A DNA stretch of 54,020 nt from JACVCK01 sp041940385 (GCA_041940385.1 JBGTSD010000011.1:1-54020); one strand, 5' to 3'. Counted from the stretch's first letter, positions 42,649 to 50,690 are shown. Numbers and translations are program-made. Notes: a model not told the origin generated them from the sequence alone.

Positions 42649-43782
42649 TCAGTCCGGCGGCAACAGCTCAGGCGCCAGCGCCGCCGCCGCCATCTCCCAC
42701 ATCAGGAAGTCGTGCCCCGCCTGGTACGTGCGCAGCGTCGCATCGCCGCCCCAGCCGCGCACGACGTCCACGACGTGCGACGACGCCCGGAGAAACGCCG
42801 GCTCCAGCGCGCCTGCCGCCGCCCGAATCCGCGGCAGCTCACCCTCCGGGCGCTCGCCCTCGGGCGACACACCCACCGAGAGCGCGAGTACGCCGCCGAA
42901 GACATCGGGTCTTCGCAGACCAGCCGCCGCGGCGAACGAGCCCCCGTTCGAATACCCCGCCACCACCAGGTCCTCGCGCCGCAGCGACACGCCGAAGCGC
43001 TCCGCCACGAGCGGCAGCGCCTCGTCCGTGACCCAGCGCAGGTGCCTTTCGAAACGCTCCGGATCGTTCGACTCGATGTACTCCCGTGCGCGAATGTCGA
43101 GCGTTGGGTCGTACGCCGCCCCGGGCTCGCCGCGATAGTGCACGCTGTGAATCCCGACGATCGCCGCCGGGCGCATCGCGCCGCGCTCCATGAGCGGGAA
43201 CAGCACGCTCGCCCACGACGCCGCGGCCTGTCCGTCCGCCATGACGATTGCCGCCAGTTCCGCGTGCTCGCCCGGCGGCAGCGCCACGGTCATATGCCGC
43301 GTCTCACCGAGCGCCTCACTCTTCATCTCGATCTGCTCCACGCGCGCGAGCGTGCCGTCGCGCGTCGGAAGCTCCGGCGCCTCCGCGCCGCGCCAGACAT
43401 CGAACGCCGGCCGCCCCGGACCGCCCGGACCGATGAACGTGTAGCTGACGAACGCATCCGCCCAGCAGTCCCAGCGCAGCCGCACGAGCCAGAGGTCCGA
43501 ACTGCCGACGCGCTCCAGCGGAAGCTGCAGCCCGCCCGTCACCTGCACCGGCCCCTCCGGCGAGACATGCGCCATGTGCAGCACATCGCCCTCGAGCCAC
43601 ACGCCGCTCGGTGCTCCGCCGAGCCGCGCGAAATAGGACGCGGCGTCGTCCGGCGCCGCCAGAACTTCATAAGGAACGCCGCGCTGGACGCCCCCGTTCT
43701 GACCCGCCGGCTCGCCGGCCATCGAGGCCGCCGACAGCGTCAGCGCCGCCGCGATCGCCACGCACAACCCAGTCGCTCGCAT
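42649..43782 (-). CDS. Secreted alpha/beta-hydrolase, esterase-like
   Basis: A 377-residue exported protein with an N-terminal signal peptide (LCVAIAAALTLSAASMAGEP). The C-terminal part is an esterase-D/enterochelin-esterase-like domain: VIVMADGQ-type strand (AAIVMADGQAA), VGIHSVHYRGE, nucleophile elbow VAGYSNGGSFAAAAG and a late His in AGHDFLMWEM. The N-terminal 150 residues look like an IsoAmylase-N/CBM48-like beta domain, as in Fes-type esterases. ATG 43782 is preferred to GTG 43791 because AGGAG lies 8 bases upstream. The neighbouring genes give no hint of a substrate. Confidence 0.82.
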   Translation of the reverse strand: MRATGLCVAIAAALTLSAASMAGEPAGQNGGVQRGVPYEVLAAPDDAASYFARLGGAPSGVWLEGDVLHMAHVSPEGPVQVTGGLQLPLERVGSSDLWLVRLRWDCWADAFVSYTFIGPGGPGRPAFDVWRGAEAPELPTRDGTLARVEQIEMKSEALGETRHMTVALPPGEHAELAAIVMADGQAAASWASVLFPLMERGAMRPAAIVGIHSVHYRGEPGAAYDPTLDIRAREYIESNDPERFERHLRWVTDEALPLVAERFGVSLRREDLVVAGYSNGGSFAAAAGLRRPDVFGGVLALSVGVSPEGERPEGELPRIRAAAGALEPAFLRASSHVVDVVRGWGGDATLRTYQAGHDFLMWEMAAAALAPELLPPD

Positions 43783-43895
43783 CGACAGCACTCCTCGATT
43801 TCAGAGTCACCGACCATCAACATCTGCCCGGACGCGCGAGCCGACGCGGCCCGTCCACATCTCCGCGGAATCGACCGCCGGAGTGCGCCACGATC

Positions 43896-44375
43896 TCAGG
43901 TCGGGCGGGCGTGGGGCGGTGGCTCCACCACAACCTCGCATGCCACCGAGTTCGCAATGAAGCAGTGCTCGTGCGAGGCATGGTGCAGCGCATCCAGGTC
44001 CTCCGCCGTCGGGCGCTTCTCGCCCGCCCATTCGATCCGCGGCCGCAGCGTCACCCTCGCCACCATCGTCCGCCCCGCAGCGTTCTTGCCCATTTCCGCG
44101 ACCGCTTCGTCGCGATAGCGCTCGACGACGAAGCCCTTCTTCGCCGCGAACGCCAGGAAGAACAGCATGTGGCACGACGACAGCGCCGCGGCGAACGCCT
44201 CCTCCGGATCGACGGCCTCCGCCACCGACAGCGGCGCCGGCACAACGCTCGGCGCCGACGACGCCGGGACCTCGACGCCCCCGTCGAAGATCCACCGATG
44301 CCCGCGCGAGTACTTGTTGTCCGTGAACGCTGCGCCCTTCCGCTCCCAGAGAACCGTCGCCGTGTGCGTCGCCAT
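43896..44375 (-). CDS. OsmC family peroxiredoxin
   Basis: A 159-residue protein that likely reduces organic hydroperoxides. The two redox cysteines are in AALSSCHMLFFLAFA and HEHCFIANSV, the usual OsmC/Ohr positions. DPEEAFAAALSSCHM is characteristic of the OsmC branch, and VEPPP at the end is usual. AGGAG lies upstream of the ATG at 44375. It is 39 bases downstream of the DUF1330 gene and in the same direction. Confidence 0.9.
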   Translation of the reverse strand: MATHTATVLWERKGAAFTDNKYSRGHRWIFDGGVEVPASSAPSVVPAPLSVAEAVDPEEAFAAALSSCHMLFFLAFAAKKGFVVERYRDEAVAEMGKNAAGRTMVARVTLRPRIEWAGEKRPTAEDLDALHHASHEHCFIANSVACEVVVEPPPHARPT

Positions 44376-44414
44376 GCCTGCGCCTCTCCTGTGAACCGTG
44401 CCGCGAGAATCCGT

Positions 44415-44717
44415 CTAGTCCCGATCATGCGCCGCGACGATCGTGGACCCGCCGACGCTCTCCTCGAGATGCGCCGCCTTCACCTGCAGATACTCCGGGT
44501 CGGCAAAGAACGCGTCCTTGGCGGCGCGATCACGGAAGTAGATCGCGAAGATCCGCGTCACCGGGTGCGCCGCGTCCGTTCGCAACGCCTCGGACACCAC
44601 GAAGTCATGCCGGAATCCGCCGCCGTAACGCTCCAGGATCGGGCGCATCGCGTCGCGGTACCGCTGGTAGCCGGCCGCGTCCTTCACGTGCATCGCGACG
44701 ATCAGTTCGTGCGCCAA
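44415..44717 (-). CDS. DUF1330-like small protein
   Basis: A 100-residue alpha/beta-barrel-type protein of the dimeric ferredoxin-like fold. VAMHVKDAAGYQRYRDAMRPILERYGGGF and IFAIYFRDRAAKDAFFADPEYLQVKAAHLEE resemble DUF1330. TTG 44717 is chosen because GAGGAG lies about 7 bases upstream; TTG 44759 would add 14 residues. It is probably co-transcribed with the OsmC gene. Function unknown. Confidence 0.65.
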   Translation of the reverse strand: MAHELIVAMHVKDAAGYQRYRDAMRPILERYGGGFRHDFVVSEALRTDAAHPVTRIFAIYFRDRAAKDAFFADPEYLQVKAAHLEESVGGSTIVAAHDRD

Positions 44718-44874
44718 GCCGGGCTCCTCTTCGCATGCGTGCGGCGTGGATTCCTCCAACTGTACGGCCGCCGATTCGGTCGTCGCAGTGGTTTCCGGAC
44801 GCTTCCGGTGCAGTCCTGCGGGCGTTCCGCCGATGGCGTACGCTCCAGACAGCGCCTTCTCGGAACGTCAGGAC

Positions 44875-45600
44875 ATGTGCGGCCGCTTCGCCCTGCTCAC
44901 GCTCCCCGAGGTCCTCGCGACCTTCTTCGAACTCTCGGATGCGCCCTCCGTGCGCCCGCGATTCAACATCGCGCCGACGCAGGATGCGCTCGCCTTCCGC
45001 GTCGTCGACGGCCAGCGCGAAGCCGAACTGCTCCACTGGGGCCTCGTGCCCTTCTGGGCGAAGGACCCGTCGATCGGCTCGCGCCTCATCAACGCACGAT
45101 CGGAAACCGCCTCCGGCCGCGCCGCGTTCCGCCAGGCGTTTCGAAAGCGCCGCTGCATCATCCCCGCGAGCGGCTTCTACGAATGGCGGCGCGAGGACAA
45201 GCGGAAGCAGCCGTTCTACATCCGCCCCGTCGATCGCTCGCCGATCGCCTTCGCCGGACTGTGGGAGGAATGGCGCGATCCTGATCGGCCCGATGCGCCG
45301 CTCCTCGAGAGCTTCACGATCCTCACCACCGAGCCCAACGTCCTCGTGCGCGACATCCACAACCGCATGCCGGTGATCCTCCGGCCACTGGACTTCGAAC
45401 TCTGGCTCGATCCCGACGTGTCCGACCCCGACGACATCCGCCACCTGCTCCGCCCCGTGCCGTCGGACAATCTCGAGGCCTACACCATCTCGTCCTACGT
45501 CAACAGCCCGGCGCACGAAGGCCCGGAGTGCATCCGTCCGACCGAGCCCAGCGATGCGCCGGATCAGGCCGGCTCAGGGGGCGAGACGCTCTGGGGCTGA
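44875..45600 (+). CDS. SOS response-associated peptidase (SRAP, YedK/HMCES family)
   Basis: A 241-residue protein that shields abasic sites in single-stranded DNA by forming a thiazolidine link through Cys2. The start MCGRFALLT leaves Cys at position 2 after Met removal. Other active-site residues are visible: Asn in RLINARSE, Glu in PASGFYEWRR and His in RDIHNRMPVIL. WGLVPFWAKDPSIGSRLINAR is the family signature. The upstream part of the frame is not used. Its 3' end overlaps the convergent GNAT gene by 27 bases. Confidence 0.95.
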   Translation: MCGRFALLTLPEVLATFFELSDAPSVRPRFNIAPTQDALAFRVVDGQREAELLHWGLVPFWAKDPSIGSRLINARSETASGRAAFRQAFRKRRCIIPASGFYEWRREDKRKQPFYIRPVDRSPIAFAGLWEEWRDPDRPDAPLLESFTILTTEPNVLVRDIHNRMPVILRPLDFELWLDPDVSDPDDIRHLLRPVPSDNLEAYTISSYVNSPAHEGPECIRPTEPSDAPDQAGSGGETLWG

Positions 45601-46578
45601 TGCGTCTCCGGTCCGCTGGACGTACGCCACGCGCGCCGCGAACTCGCGGAATCCCATCTTCTCATAGAGCCGCAGCGCCGGCGTGTTCTGCCGATCGACC
45701 GCGCACGTCACCGCGCGCAGCGCGCCGCGCGTCTTGATCGCGCACTGGTTCAGCCCGTGCTCGAGCGCGGGCCGCGAGATGCCCTTGCCGCGCGCCGCGG
45801 GCGAGAGCCCGAGATACACCAGTTCGATGTGCCCCTGCGACGGGCACGGCGTGAGCAGCATCACGCCCTCGGCGCGCCATGAGCCATCGCTCGACTGCTG
45901 CTCGATCACCCACCACAGGTCCGGATCGAACGAGCCCGCCGCGCGGTGGCTGTCCAGCACCTCGTCCGTCGTGCGCAGCTCGCACAGACGCGGACAATCC
46001 AGCGTGTCCGTGTACGTGCGATCGAGCGCATCGCCCAGCGTCTCCGCCTCGCCCTGCGCCAGCGAGCGAAGACGAATCCCCTCGGGCATCGTCGGCGCCG
46101 GCGCGCGCTTCGCCGCGGCCACCGACGGCGTCGGCCGGCGCAAGTACGCAAGGTCCGCCAGCCGCTCGAACTTCGCCCGCGCGAACGCCTGCATCGCCAG
46201 CGTCTCCACCGGCTCGAGCAGCGCCTGCGCCAAGCACGATCCATCGATCGCATCGCACGTGCGCTCGATCACCCGCGCCAGCTCATCCACCTGCGCGCTC
46301 GTGCCAGGTGTCGAGGTGAACACCGTCGCCGTACGCCCCGAGCCCGGCACCGCGAGACACACCTGGCGCACGCCGCGGCCGTCCGGCTCGACGCTCGCCC
46401 ACATGTTCCGAAGATCGATGCCGTGATTCGCGGCTGCTTCCAGGAATCGGCGCCCGGTCGTCTCCGCGTCCGCGCGCCCCCGCCCAACCAGCGCCGCCGC
46501 GGCCGGCACGTGCAGCGCCGGCGTCACCCGCACGATGGCGGGGCTCGCGTTCATCGGCGCCTTGGGTGCGGCGGTCAC
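45574..46578 (-). CDS. GNAT family N-acetyltransferase
   Basis: A 334-residue protein. The C-terminal half is a GNAT domain: IRLRSLAQGEAETLGDAL, GHIELVYLGLSPAARGKGISRPALEH with the acetyl-CoA loop ARGKGIS, and ALRLYEKMGFREFA. The N-terminal 170 residues may be a second, degenerate GNAT-like half. GTG 46578 is chosen because GGAAGG lies 7 bases upstream; ATG 46554 is an alternative. Substrate unknown. Confidence 0.8.
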   Translation of the reverse strand: MTAAPKAPMNASPAIVRVTPALHVPAAAALVGRGRADAETTGRRFLEAAANHGIDLRNMWASVEPDGRGVRQVCLAVPGSGRTATVFTSTPGTSAQVDELARVIERTCDAIDGSCLAQALLEPVETLAMQAFARAKFERLADLAYLRRPTPSVAAAKRAPAPTMPEGIRLRSLAQGEAETLGDALDRTYTDTLDCPRLCELRTTDEVLDSHRAAGSFDPDLWWVIEQQSSDGSWRAEGVMLLTPCPSQGHIELVYLGLSPAARGKGISRPALEHGLNQCAIKTRGALRAVTCAVDRQNTPALRLYEKMGFREFAARVAYVQRTGDASAPERLAP

Positions 46579-46658
46579 GGGAATCCCTTCCGATGGCCCC
46601 ATCCCGGGCTCTTTTCGCCATTCGGGGCCCAGTTCGGGGACGGCCGGAGCCGCCTTCG

Positions 46659-46686
46659 TTGACGGTCCGTACAGCGTCCTTAGACT
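46659..46686 (+). promoter_or_regulatory. Putative promoter of the exported-protein gene
   Basis: TTGACG (46659-46664), a 16-base spacer and TAGACT (46681-46686), some 30 bases before the TTG start at 46718. The ribosome site AGAGGAG follows at 46704-46710. Confidence 0.5.
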
Positions 46687-46717
46687 ACCCCGCCCGACCT
46701 GCCGAGAGGAGTCCCCG

Positions 46718-47362
46718 TTGCGCGCCATTCTCCCGACCATCCTCGCCGTCGCCACGCTCGCGGCCGCGACCATCTTCGCTCCCGCTCCCGTCGCCCTCGC
46801 CGCGCCGGAGCCCTCCGCCGTCCCCACGCGCTGGGAGCTTGATCTCGAGCCCGGCCCGCTGCGCATCGGCACCGTGGATGTCGAGGGCGTCGGCCCCCGC
46901 GCCTTCTACTACATGACCTACAAGGTCGCCAACAACACCAACGAGGACCTCTATTTCGCTCCGATCTTCGAGCTCTGCACCGACGACGGCGCCAGCCGCC
47001 GCGCCGGCCAGGACGTTCCCCTGCAGGTCACCGACACCCTCCTGACCCGCCTCAACAACCCGCTCCTCCTCGACCAGATCTCCGTCATCGGCAACCTCAG
47101 CCGCGGCGAGGAGAACGCCCGTGAAGGCCTGGTCGTCTGGCCCGCCGAGAACCTCAAGGTCGACGAGGTCGTCGTGTACTGCGGCGGATTCAGCGGCGAG
47201 ACCCGGCGCATCGTCAAGCCCGCGGCGTCGTCCGAAGGCGGCCAGCCGGAGGAGGTCGTCCTCCGCAAGACCATGATGCTGGTCCATCCGACCCCCGGCG
47301 ACCTCGCCGGCCGTGGAAATCGCCCCCTTGAGCGGTCCGTCGCCCGCTGGATTCTCCGCTGA
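46718..47362 (+). CDS. Exported protein of unknown function
   Basis: A 214-residue protein with a signal peptide (LRAILPTILAVATLAAATIFAPAPVALAAPEP). The mature part is a beta-rich domain with AFYYMTYKVANNTNEDLYFAPIFELCTDDG, similar in feel to a small Ig-like or DUF4352-like fold, and two cysteines (FELC, VVYC) that may pair. TTG 46718 is the start, with AGAGGAG 7 bases upstream. I do not recognise the family. A promoter candidate lies just before it. Confidence 0.65.
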   Translation: MRAILPTILAVATLAAATIFAPAPVALAAPEPSAVPTRWELDLEPGPLRIGTVDVEGVGPRAFYYMTYKVANNTNEDLYFAPIFELCTDDGASRRAGQDVPLQVTDTLLTRLNNPLLLDQISVIGNLSRGEENAREGLVVWPAENLKVDEVVVYCGGFSGETRRIVKPAASSEGGQPEEVVLRKTMMLVHPTPGDLAGRGNRPLERSVARWILR

Positions 47363-47444
47363 GGCCCGGGTAGACTCCCCGCCCCCAAAAGTCCCCTTGC
47401 AGCAACTGGCCGGGCGTTTCGCCCGCCTCTCGGAGATCGTCGCC

Positions 47445-47723
47445 ATGGCACATAAGAAGGGTCAGGGCTCGACCAAGAACGGTCGTGACTCCAATCCCCA
47501 GTACCTCGGCATCAAGCTGACCGGCGGCGCCTTCGCCAAGTCCGGCGCGATCATCGTCCGGCAGCGCGGCACGCCGTTCCAGCCGGGCTACATGGTCGCC
47601 CGCGCCAAGGACGACTCGCTCTTCGCGCTCTGCGATGGCAAGGTCGTCTTCCAGGGCCGCAAGGTCCACGTCGATCCCGCTGATCCCGCGACGCCGCGCC
47701 CCTTCTATCTGAAGACGGCCTGA
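47445..47723 (+). CDS. rpmA: 50S ribosomal protein L27
   Basis: A 92-residue L27: MAHKKGQGSTKNGRDSNPQYLGIKL, GAIIVRQRGTPFQPG and GRDDSLFAL-like RAKDDSLFALCDGKVVF. It starts directly with MAHKK, so there is no N-terminal leader to be clipped. L21 (rplU), normally upstream, is absent. GGAG lies 9 bases before the ATG. A strong terminator follows at 47748, before obgE. Confidence 0.97.
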   Translation: MAHKKGQGSTKNGRDSNPQYLGIKLTGGAFAKSGAIIVRQRGTPFQPGYMVARAKDDSLFALCDGKVVFQGRKVHVDPADPATPRPFYLKTA

Positions 47724-47747
47724 TCGCGTGACCCTCGACCACCACCA

Positions 47748-47773
47748 ACGAGCGGGCAGCCGCTCGTTTTTCT
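47748..47773 (+). terminator. Rho-independent terminator between rpmA and obgE
   Basis: A perfect 8-bp stem, ACGAGCGG (47748-47755) with CCGCTCGT (47760-47767), a 4-base loop and TTTTTCTT. The T tract ends about 7 bases before the obgE ATG. Confidence 0.85.
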
Positions 47774-47779
47774 TGCGCC

Positions 47780-48814
47780 ATGTTCGCTGACCGAGCCATC
47801 ATCCATGTCAAAGCGGGCAACGGCGGGCACGGCTGCGTGTCCTTCCGGCGCGAGAAGTACGTCCCCAAGGGCGGCCCCGACGGCGGCAACGGCGGCAAGG
47901 GCGGCGACGTCATCGTCGTCGGCGACGAGAACGTCCAGACCCTGCTCGACTTCAAGAGCCAGCACCACTGGTCCGCGCAGAACGGCGAGCCCGGCGGCGG
48001 GCGCGACTGCACCGGCGCCGACGGCGGAGACACCACGCTCCACCTCCCGCCCGGCACGCTGATCTTCGACGACAAGACCGCCGAGTTGCTTGTGGACCTC
48101 GCGCCCGGACAGACGCACGTCATCGCGCACGGCGGCAAGGGCGGCTGGGGCAACACGCACTTCAAGGGCCCGCTGAACCAGACGCCGCGCCAGTCCACGC
48201 CCGGAGAGCCCGGCGAGGACGTCACGCTGCGTCTGGAACTGAAGCTGATCGCGGACATCGGCCTGGTCGGCATGCCCAACGCCGGCAAGTCGACGTTGCT
48301 CTCGGCGCTGACGCGCGCACGCCCGAAGGTGGCGGACTATCCGTTCACCACGCTGGCGCCGCAGCTCGGGATTGCGGAGCTTGATGCCGAGCGGCGCCTC
48401 GTCGTCGCGGACATCCCGGGCCTCATCGAGGGCGCGGCGGAGGGCGTCGGTCTGGGGCACGACTTCCTGCGCCACATCGAGCGCACCCGCGTGCTCGTCC
48501 ACCTCCTCGACGTCGCGCCGCCGGACGAGTCCACGCCCGCGCAGAACTACGCGATCATCCGGCGCGAACTCGCGGCGTACTCCAGCGCGCTCGCCGAGAA
48601 GCCGGAGATCATCGTCCTCAACAAGATGGACCTGCTCCCCGACGACGCGGCGCGCGAGCAGGCAGTTCTGACGCTGCGCTCGGAGCTCAAGCTCGCGCCC
48701 GACACCGACGTGCTGCCCCTGAGCGGCGCGACGCACCAGGGCCTGCGCCCGCTGCTCGACGCCTGCTGGCGCACCGCGCACCCGACCGAGCGCCCCTTCA
48801 ATACGCGGCGCTGA
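47780..48814 (+). CDS. obgE: GTPase Obg/CgtA
   Basis: A 344-residue essential ribosome-assembly GTPase. The Gly-rich Obg fold is FADRAIIHVKAGNGGHGCVSFRREKYVPKGGPDGGNGGKGG. The G domain has G1 GMPNAGKST, G3 DIPGLIEGA and G4 NKMD. The C-terminal OCT domain is absent or very short, as in several non-enterobacterial Obg proteins. There is no Shine-Dalgarno site; the terminator of rpmA ends right before the ATG. Its 3' end converges with tlyA, with no gap between stops (48814/48815). Confidence 0.96.
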   Translation: MFADRAIIHVKAGNGGHGCVSFRREKYVPKGGPDGGNGGKGGDVIVVGDENVQTLLDFKSQHHWSAQNGEPGGGRDCTGADGGDTTLHLPPGTLIFDDKTAELLVDLAPGQTHVIAHGGKGGWGNTHFKGPLNQTPRQSTPGEPGEDVTLRLELKLIADIGLVGMPNAGKSTLLSALTRARPKVADYPFTTLAPQLGIAELDAERRLVVADIPGLIEGAAEGVGLGHDFLRHIERTRVLVHLLDVAPPDESTPAQNYAIIRRELAAYSSALAEKPEIIVLNKMDLLPDDAAREQAVLTLRSELKLAPDTDVLPLSGATHQGLRPLLDACWRTAHPTERPFNTRR

Positions 48815-49405
48815 TCACGCGATCGGCGCCAGCAGCGCGAGCCATTCGGCGTTGCCGGCCTTGTTCTTCTTGCCCGCTCCGCCGCGCACCGGCGAGCGCG
48901 TGAGACCGAGCAGTTTCGTGCCCCATTCCCCAGCTTTCGCGGCGGTCTCCGTCGCGATCCGCTCGGCGACGTCGTCGGGCAGCACGCCGCCGACCAGGAG
49001 CGACTTCGCCTCATCCTTGCCGACCTCGTAATGCGGCTTGATGAGCGTGATGATGCGCCCGTCGGGTTTGAGCCAATTGAGGGCCGCGGGGATCGCGAGG
49101 CGCTGCGGCGTCCAGCCGAGGTCGATGACGACCAGATCCACACGCGCCGGCGGCTCGACGTGGAGCGCGTTGACGCGCTCCATCACGACGACGCGCTCGT
49201 CGGTGCGCAGCTTGTAGGCCAGCGCGCCGTAGCCGGTGTCCACGGCGTAGACCTGCGCCGCGGCGCGTTGCAGCAGGCAGTCGGTAAAGCCGCCGACGTT
49301 GCAGCCGAGATCGGCGCAGACGAGGGCGCGCGGGTCCACGTGGAACTCGTCGAGCGCGTGCGCGAGTTTCAGTCCGCCGCGGCCGACGTAGGAGTGGGAT
49401 TCCAT
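48815..49405 (-). CDS. TlyA-family rRNA methyltransferase without S4 domain
   Basis: A 196-residue SAM-dependent methyltransferase. SYVGRGGLKLAHALDEF, CADLGCNVGGFTDCLLQRAAAQVYAVDTGYGALAYKLR and VIDLGWTPQRLAIPAALNWLKPDGRIITLIKPHYEVGKDEA match TlyA/FtsJ-like 2'-O-methyltransferases. TlyA usually has an N-terminal S4 RNA-binding domain; here it is missing, so substrate choice may differ. ATG 49405 or 49414 is the start: the frame continues upstream to 49495, but that part covers a terminator hairpin. A near-parS sequence lies inside it at 49333. The gene follows the short transcription unit 49418-49703. Confidence 0.83.
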   Translation of the reverse strand: MESHSYVGRGGLKLAHALDEFHVDPRALVCADLGCNVGGFTDCLLQRAAAQVYAVDTGYGALAYKLRTDERVVVMERVNALHVEPPARVDLVVIDLGWTPQRLAIPAALNWLKPDGRIITLIKPHYEVGKDEAKSLLVGGVLPDDVAERIATETAAKAGEWGTKLLGLTRSPVRGGAGKKNKAGNAEWLALLAPIA

Positions 49406-49417
49406 CGCGCGCATTGT

Positions 49418-49457
49418 GCAAAAACGAAAACCCCCGTGGGCGTTTCGCACACGGGGG
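49418..49457 (-). terminator. Rho-independent terminator before tlyA
   Basis: On the minus strand an 8-bp stem, CCCCCGTG (49457-49450) with CACGGGGG (49438-49431), is followed by TTTTCGTTTTT. The T tract ends a few bases before the tlyA start codon. Confidence 0.85.
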
Positions 49458-49497
49458 CTAAACCTTGGCTTATTCAGCCTCGGCTCGCGCGGCAATT

Positions 49498-49551
49498 ACT
49501 TGCCGGGCTTGCCGGGCTTACCCGGCGCGGGCTTCTGAGGGCCTGCCATGG
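49498..49551 (-). CDS. Tiny ORF, MAGPQKPAPGKPGKPGK (17 aa)
   Basis: A 17-codon frame rich in Pro, Lys and Gly, with two KPG repeats encoded by a 9-base tandem. GAGGT lies 8 bases before the ATG, inside the 3' arm of a 6-bp hairpin (49559-49574). It sits between a consensus-like promoter and a strong terminator, so it may be a small protein, or a leader peptide of an attenuator for tlyA. Codons AAG/CCC/GGC are the usual ones for this genome. No relative is known to me. Confidence 0.5.
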
Positions 49552-49558
49552 TGGTTGA

Positions 49559-49574
49559 CCTCGCTATCGCGAGG
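49559..49574 (-). promoter_or_regulatory. Hairpin over the ribosome site of the 17-codon ORF
   Basis: CCTCGC and GCGAGG form a 6-bp stem around a GATA/TATC loop. On the minus strand the 3' arm holds GCGAGG, which overlaps the likely Shine-Dalgarno sequence GAGGT. Confidence 0.55.
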
Positions 49575-49674
49575 CCTCCGTGCGACACCTTCACTTCGAC
49601 CCAGACCGGGCGACACGCCCGGCATCCGCCCCATTACAGGTACGGCATGCGGATCGATCAGGTTGTCGGGGGAG

Positions 49675-49703
49675 AGTATCGGCAACGTCGCGCGGATTGT
49701 CAA
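49675..49703 (-). promoter_or_regulatory. Sigma-70-type promoter of the short transcription unit
   Basis: TTGACA (49703-49698) and GATACT (49680-49675) are separated by exactly 17 bases on the minus strand. This is the best promoter match I saw in the window. Transcription would start near 49668. Confidence 0.75.
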
Positions 49704-49797
49704 AGTGCGCGGCGCAGAAGCACAAGATATTCACACACCCCCCGCGCCCACCCCCGACCAATGGCGCCTCGCGCGCGAACCCCGTTCGGGGTGATCG

Positions 49798-50655
49798 TCA
49801 GCCGACGGCGCCGTCGCGGCCGACGCCGACGACCGCCATGCCGAGCCGGTCCGCCTCGGCGAGCGTCGCGGGTTTGTCCACGAGGATCACGTCGCCGGCG
49901 GCGAGCGCGACGCAGCGGGCGCCGGCGGCGTGGAGGTTGCGGATGGTCTCGACGCCGACGGTGGGGACGTCGGCGCGCCGGTCGTGGTCGTGGCCGGCGC
50001 CTTTGAGGAGGGTCCACCCGCCGCGGCGGCAGAGGGCGCCGGCGCGCTCGATCATGCGGTCGGTGCCCTCGACGGCCTCGACGGCGACGACATCCTGCTC
50101 GCGGACGGCGATGGCCTGACCGACGTGAAGGGTCAGGATCTGGCGGAGGATGGGCCAGCCGAAGCGGACGTCGGCCAGCTCGGCGGCGGTGGGCTGGCGC
50201 CGGGTCATCGCGCCGGGGGTGGCGAGGTGGTCCGGGATGTGGGTCGTGGAATCGATGAGCCGCACGCCTCCTTGCTCCAGCGTATCAGCCAGCGCGGCGA
50301 GGACGGCGGGGGAGCGGCGGTCGTGGCGGAGCCGGCCGTACCAGAGGCGGATGGTGGTGAGGTCCGGGAGCTGGCGGAAGACGCGCCAGGGGTCGTGCAT
50401 CAGCGCGGCCTTGTCCACGCGCCCGACCATGACGGCGTCGGCGACGTCCATGCGGCGAAGCTTGCGGACCCACTCGCCGACGCGCAGGGGCGGCGCCTGG
50501 ACGAACCTGTCGCAGAGACGGGGGACGGCGGGGTCGAACTGGCCGAGGAGGCCGAGGCCCATGACCTCGAGGCCGCGGGCCTTCATGCCCTCGGCGACGA
50601 TGATCGGCAGCCGACCTTGTCCGGCGATGAGGCCGATCCTGGTGGTGGCGGGCAT
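49798..50655 (-). CDS. lpxI: UDP-2,3-diacylglucosamine pyrophosphatase LpxI
   Basis: A 285-residue enzyme that hydrolyses UDP-2,3-diacylglucosamine to lipid X in lipid A synthesis; LpxI replaces LpxH in many bacteria. TRIGLIAGQGRLPIIVAEG, LLGQFDPAVPRL, ADAVMVGRVDK, EAVEGTDRMIERAG (with the catalytic Asp of EGTD) and a late VGVGRDG match the DUF1009/LpxI family. ATG 50655 starts MPATTRIGLI. The other lpx genes are not in the window. It shows that this planctomycete makes, or once made, lipid A. Confidence 0.93.
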   Translation of the reverse strand: MPATTRIGLIAGQGRLPIIVAEGMKARGLEVMGLGLLGQFDPAVPRLCDRFVQAPPLRVGEWVRKLRRMDVADAVMVGRVDKAALMHDPWRVFRQLPDLTTIRLWYGRLRHDRRSPAVLAALADTLEQGGVRLIDSTTHIPDHLATPGAMTRRQPTAAELADVRFGWPILRQILTLHVGQAIAVREQDVVAVEAVEGTDRMIERAGALCRRGGWTLLKGAGHDHDRRADVPTVGVETIRNLHAAGARCVALAAGDVILVDKPATLAEADRLGMAVVGVGRDGAVG

Positions 50656-50674
50656 GGGTGGATGGTAGTGGGAG

Positions 50675-50690
50675 TGTTCCACGTGGAACA
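50675..50690. promoter_or_regulatory. parS-like ParB-binding site 1
   Basis: TGTTCCACGTGGAACA, a perfect 16-bp palindrome that extends by three more bases on each side (50672-50693). It differs from the B. subtilis parS consensus only by the symmetric T/C and A/G swap and has the core of the Pseudomonas-type parS. Confidence 0.75.

Noticed and set aside
49405..49495. N-terminal extension of tlyA
   Set aside because: It runs through a strong terminator hairpin and T tract and has no homology; the core start MESHSYVGRGGLK is better.
49502..49519. 9-base tandem GCCGGGCTT as a repeat array or CRISPR
   Set aside because: Only two units, explained by the KPG codons of the small ORF.
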